DNA from: Penicillium oxalicum
Lineage: Eukaryota > Ascomycota > Eurotiomycetes > Eurotiales > Aspergillaceae
Assembly (NCBI RefSeq): GCF_001723175.1
Contig: NC_064653.1
Span: 1,736,001-1,800,000 of the forward strand
Direction: 5' to 3'
Length of the DNA: 64,000 bases
Positions 59,675 to 64,000 of this stretch are shown one piece after another. Within the stretch, counting starts at the first letter, position 1; every line of letters starts with the position of its first letter. The notes under the pieces were generated by a model. It searched no databases. It saw only the letters and a program-made list of their open reading frames with translations, and was not told where the DNA came from. The position numbers and the translations under genes were made by a program.

Positions 59675-60654
59675 TTAAAAAAACAAAAAACATGACTCCC
59701 GGAAAGGGAAAAAAGTATGTAGCCGCAGAAGTTCATCTCGGTCTGCGTGTGAGAAGCCTCCTGGAGCTTTCTCTGAGGCTCCCACGTATAGTATGTAGAT
59801 TGTATTGGAGGGGAACCCTCTATGTGTACCCAGTCATTATCATGTTCTCGTGGACTGATCTAATGAGCGGATGTGGTAAGGTTCGTACGATGGACGGGAT
59901 CGATTATCTATTCATCCAGCCCTCCGGAAACCCCTAGGAGTCGTTGTCCGCAAAATCCAATGGATCCCGACATCCTGCACCAAGAGTCGACATCTCAGGA
60001 CTTTCGAATATATAGAGTAGACATGGAGGGACCCCTACATACATCCATAGCAATCTCGCTAGATGCTGCTCAAGAACAGTCTAGGCAATCCCGGTAGGTA
60101 TCGATCTCCGATCTCACACGTACTTTATCCACCGAGCCGAGGTGATAGGTTTACGATCTGAGTGATAGCCCTGGGTTCCATGTACTGTGTATCCTGGCCA
60201 GGTTCATCAAGGGTCTCATTGTCAGCATCGTCATTCATGTGTACATCGTCTATATGGATCTATGTAGGACCGCATGCAGGTTGACTGCCATCGGTGTTCA
60301 TCGCAACTGAATCACGCATGGTGCATGATTGTCCCAGTGAGATCTGATCGGTCCTCTCCAGCCCTCGACCTCGCGATAGTAGGGAAAAAAACAGATTATG
60401 GCTCGTACTCAGCACTGTACCGCTCTGCACTCGGTCAGGTCGGTCCAAGGACGGGATATTATGTAATATTGCATATGGGGGGAGTACGACAAGGTGTGTT
60501 TATTGAGTGATCCACTCATCGAGTACATTCCTACCAAGTAAGGCTATCATTGATGATAGACAGGCGAAAGAAAAGAAAAAGCAGGCGGTACAGTACACAC
60601 CTGGATTGCATGTCTCCGGCCACCTAGCCGTAATCATTCACCAGTTTTGGAACC

Positions 60655-60676
60655 CTCTCTCTCTCTCTCTCTCTCT
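60655..60676. repeat. CT dinucleotide microsatellite (11 units)
   Basis: Eleven perfect CT units on the plus strand. The minus-strand frames across it encode Arg-Glu repeats and are artefacts. Confidence 0.9.
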
Positions 60677-61692
60677 TCCCTCGGGCGAGTCGCGGCTCGG
60701 AAACCCACAAGGAGGATGAACAGCTCCACATCGCACTCTGCAGGGTCCACATCCCTCCTCGAGTGTGCAAGTGAGAAGGGAAAACGAAAAGAAAAAAGAA
60801 AATAGAAAGAAAGAGAAAAAAGGGCAGAACTAAAGACCCAAAAATGAAAATAAAAATCAAACAAGAGTCCCTTCTTACGAAAGTGATGTATCCACCTTTT
60901 TCCAGAAGCCTTGGAGGAGTGAGCGGGCCCCCAATCATGTCCCTTCTGTATGATTGTTGCCCAGCGTCGTCCACGACGGGATTCCACTGGCTGGAGATGG
61001 AACCTCCGCCCTTGGACTGATGCTCGGGACAATCTGCACTCTGCTCTGCTGCACTGCACCGGCTGCAGAACAATATGTGCAAAGGTCGCGACGATACATT
61101 GCGACTACATACCTCCCCCCCCATAATTCATCAGTGAATTGACGAGATCCACAGCTGGAGAGACACGAAAAAAGCGGTCCAGGCTGACTAAGGGCGATTC
61201 TTGTGCTCCTCGCCTTGGCACCCTTCCTTCCTTCCCCCCATTCCATTCCATCCTATTCAGGTAGCGGGAGGTGAGGATCTCACTTTCAGCTAGGTTGCCG
61301 ATCTCAACAAAAATGGGGGGCCTTATCTTGGGCTATACAGGCGTAGACTCAAAAAACTGTAGGACTGTGGATACTTAATATGAATCTAGTCGTGTAGTAT
61401 CGCTCGGAAATGCATGAATCAAGATGGAACCAATAAGTTCTCGTGTGACACCGGCCTCGGATGAGTTTTATATTGTCATGCATGTTGAGAAAAAAAAACA
61501 ATCTTGACAATCATAATAATATACTGTAGTTTGGAGTCCAAAGACCGGACGGAACGGGGCCTCTTTTGAAACCAACGAGTCAAGGAGAGGGTTGCGCACC
61601 TGTCCCGGGACCCTGTTTTGGATCTTTATCGTACCTCGGACTTTACTACTGCCACGTATGTATATGGGTATTACTTTGAGCCGTCGAGTTAA

Positions 61693-61724
61693 CATTGAGT
61701 GTCTACTACATTGAGTGTCTACTA
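61693..61724 (+). repeat. Two tandem copies of a 16-bp unit
   Basis: CATTGAGTGTCTACTA is repeated exactly, head to tail (61693-61708 and 61709-61724). Probably a recent slippage duplication or a doubled binding site. Confidence 0.9.
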
Positions 61725-61794
61725 GGCAACATGATTCGAGCCGCGCGGTCATAAGGTTCAATTTCTTTTGAGTCCGAGTCCAGAAAAGCAACCC

Positions 61795-61862
61795 CAAAAC
61801 AAAGTAAAGGGCCAAAAAGGAGGAAGAGAGAGAAAAAAAAATGAGGAAAAAAAAAAAAAAGG
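61795..61862. repeat. Purine-rich tract ending in 14 As
   Basis: Mostly A and G on the plus strand, with A-runs of nine (61833-61841) and fourteen (61847-61860). It is the mirror type of the pyrimidine tracts further left. Confidence 0.8.
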
Positions 61863-62350
61863 AACCCAAAACATCTGGAAGGAATTAAATTAAGCTCCGT
61901 TCGATGACGAAAGTGTGTCGACTCTCGTGCAGCAGTGTAACCTTTTGATCAAGCGATGACCATCCACTCCACTAGGGAAGGGGCACTGGAAGTAGGACAA
62001 CGATCTCCTTCCCGTTGGTCATCAACGGCCGGGCATTCTCCGACACCAAGACCGCGGTCTATCCTGGTCCACTCCGTTTGAACTTTGGAGACTTCTCACC
62101 AATTCAACTTGGTGTGGTCAGCTGCCTCGGCTGTCGTAGTGTTTCCCGTTCACCGATTGTCGGGTCGAAGCCCCCCCCCTCCATCAATATCAGACATGTA
62201 GCGGGTTCACACGGCTGTCGTTGATTCACTTTAGCCATGGTCTGAGACCCATTCGGCGTTGTGGCTTTTGTGGCTTTGGTATTGCCTGTGTGATGTTGGG
62301 GGACCTGTGGAAAAGTGGACACGACCGGGCTGTCACTCCTGCTGAGAGAG

Positions 62351-62390
62351 CATCCGAGCGAGCACCCGAGCGAGCACCTGAGCACCTGAG
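62351..62390 (+). repeat. Short imperfect tandem repeats (12-bp and 8-bp units)
   Basis: CATCCGAGCGAG and CACCCGAGCGAG are followed by two copies of CACCTGAG. The open frames across this region are made of its repeats and lack further support. Confidence 0.85.
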
Positions 62391-63422
62391 CAGACCTTCA
62401 AACCCAGTCTGGATCCTTCTTCCTCTCCCCCCCCCACTCGCTACTGATTTTAGCAGCCAGTGTACCAGCCTTGGATCCATCACTTTGCATCTCAAGATTC
62501 CATGCCTTGCCGATCCCGGTCGGCTTACCAGCAGGTCATCAATAAGAAATGGGACTCCCGCATGCGTGATGCGTTTGGGAACTAAGCCCCCCTCCCCACC
62601 CTTGCAAAGAGTCGCTACACCCATTCTGCATACACATAGGAGCCGGTGAGCTGGGCTCAATAATTGGCTTACTCCATCCATATCATAGTCGGGAACTCGG
62701 GGTACAGTCATCAATTTGTGAACAAGTCCGGCGCTGTTCTCACGGCCCCACGCTCTCCTTATGTTCTGAGCTCGAGAATCCATCGAGTCTCCTCAGGGAT
62801 TGCGGAATGCAACGGCAGACGCAGACAAGGAAACAAAAGGGCCAACCTGATCTCGCCCCCACTACGACTAGAGGGGGGGCCGTTGTCGGGCTATCCGGTC
62901 TCCCCTAGTCATCCGGTGATTCCCTCTGTTCGCGACAGACTTTCGATGCGCGGGTGCGTGTGTGCTCGTCTGGGGGTGATTGTTGGCTCTCTCTGTGTGT
63001 CGCTCTCATACTTTTCAACAGTCAAACCCCCCCGGGGGTGGGAAAGAGACCCAAGGTGACAGGACCGTCATGTCAGACAAATGATTTCTGGATAACACGG
63101 CTGTGTCAAAAGGATATTGTGCGAAGTTTTGTGATTTGGTGTTTTTTTTTGATGGGGTTTCCCTTTCTTCGTTGCCCGAGTGTATGAGTTCGTACATCTC
63201 CGATCCTATTGTTGACAGCATTGCAGTGGCGGTCTATACATAATTTTGCCCAAGTGGATTCAATTTGAATGGCACCCAATTGTCAGAGATCGTCTCGCTG
63301 TCCTCTTTCTCACCGTATCCGGTCTTGCGCTACGAGGCTTGGGGGGTTCCACCCTGAAGGCCCGTCGGATGCCCATTCTGGGATTCTCGAGGGTTGACTC
63401 ATCTTTCATGTTCGTATCCTTG

Positions 63423-63440
63423 GGCATGGACCATGTCAGA
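63423..63440 (+). repeat. Second copy of the 18-bp dispersed exact repeat
   Basis: Identical to 54385-54402, same orientation, different flanks. See the first copy. Confidence 0.7.
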
Positions 63441-64000
63441 TCTCCCGATTCTGTGAATACTGAGGGGCCGAGGACCAGGTACAGTGGTGCGCTCCTGAAT
63501 AATATATTGTGGATTGATCAATGCTTCAAGGTGGAGGGCAATCCTTTCCTGCTCTTGCTTCCATCGGACTTTGTCTTCGCTTGCCATGGATCATCGTCGC
63601 CATAGCGCCCGGCGGCATCCACATGTGGATCAACACGTGAAGGGGTGAACTTGTGGAAGGTCGAGGTTCTGGAACAGTGGAAACTTGAGGGAGCAACGGT
63701 GAGAGCTTGGCTCAAAATCCGTGCCAGAGGTCCTTCTTGTTGGTTCTCCTGTGGCTTGAGTATTGGGAGAAAAAAAAAATTCTCGAGAGGTCACTTGATC
63801 GGTGCATCGCTCCGAAAGTACAATAATCTATACTCTCTAGTCTCCACGGGTCTAATTCTACAGACTAACAAAACCACCACCCCGCCCGTCGACCTCGAGC
63901 CAGACCGCAACTGCCGTCCGGTGGATGGCCACGCAATTCCAGCGGAGATGAGATGGGTCAATTGACCCTGGACCCCTTTGGTTCCATCCCAGTTGACGAT

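Larger units (their letters stand above)
53376..64000. other. 10.6-kb gene-free region with homopolymer and polypurine/polypyrimidine tracts
   Basis: I read all six frames here. None of the open frames exceeds about 200 codons, none shows a domain, and none can be joined by plausible introns into a conserved product. The DNA is not uniformly AT-rich. It alternates ordinary mixed sequence with an AT-rich patch (53935-54050), long homopolymers and pyrimidine or purine tracts about every 0.5-1 kb. It may be the extended promoter and leader of the 53375 gene or of a gene beyond 64000, or it may carry non-coding transcripts. No tRNA or rRNA was recognised. Confidence 0.55.

Overview
The window is nuclear DNA from a filamentous ascomycete, most probably Eurotiales (Aspergillus/Penicillium grade). 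The genes carry many short spliceosomal introns of about 50-130 bp with GTRNGT-like donors and YAG acceptors. The gene set consists of single-copy fungal housekeeping genes, several in head-to-head pairs, and there are no bacterial operons, Shine-Dalgarno sites or CRISPR arrays. The genus call is inference; I could not run a search.

Left edge (1-3.8 kb): the 5' part of an exo-rhamnogalacturonan lyase-like gene (minus strand, cut by the window edge) is divergent from an MFS sugar transporter. Their shared promoter holds several CreA-type sites. This looks like a small sugar or pectin catabolic unit.

Core (4.6-46.3 kb): a dense housekeeping block. In order: MIP1 (mitochondrial DNA polymerase gamma), an SLX8-like RING protein, a CofD/YvcK-fold protein, TEL1 (ATM kinase, nine exons), NUP192, CUL4, dihydroxyacetone kinase, SmD2, an Ams2/Spt21-like GATA-type factor, RFA3 (small RPA subunit), an MFAP1-type spliceosome protein and TRS31 (TRAPP). 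Exon joins were worked out by hand; every join keeps the frame except in TRS31, where a conserved stretch is interrupted by a one-base deletion. Five head-to-head pairs are visible: lyase/transporter, MIP1/SLX8, TEL1/NUP192, SmD2/Ams2-like and RFA3/MFAP1. Many of the products act in DNA replication, repair, telomere maintenance or chromatin control, and two are spliceosomal.

Right part (46-53.4 kb): a protein-kinase-like gene with one in-frame stop (probable pseudogene), NAD kinase, and an unrecognised disordered acidic protein.

Right end (53.4-64 kb): about 10.6 kb without any convincing coding sequence. It is marked by long homopolymers, polypurine/polypyrimidine tracts and short tandem repeats. 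It may be the extended regulatory region of a neighbouring gene or hold non-coding transcripts; it is the least explained part of the window.
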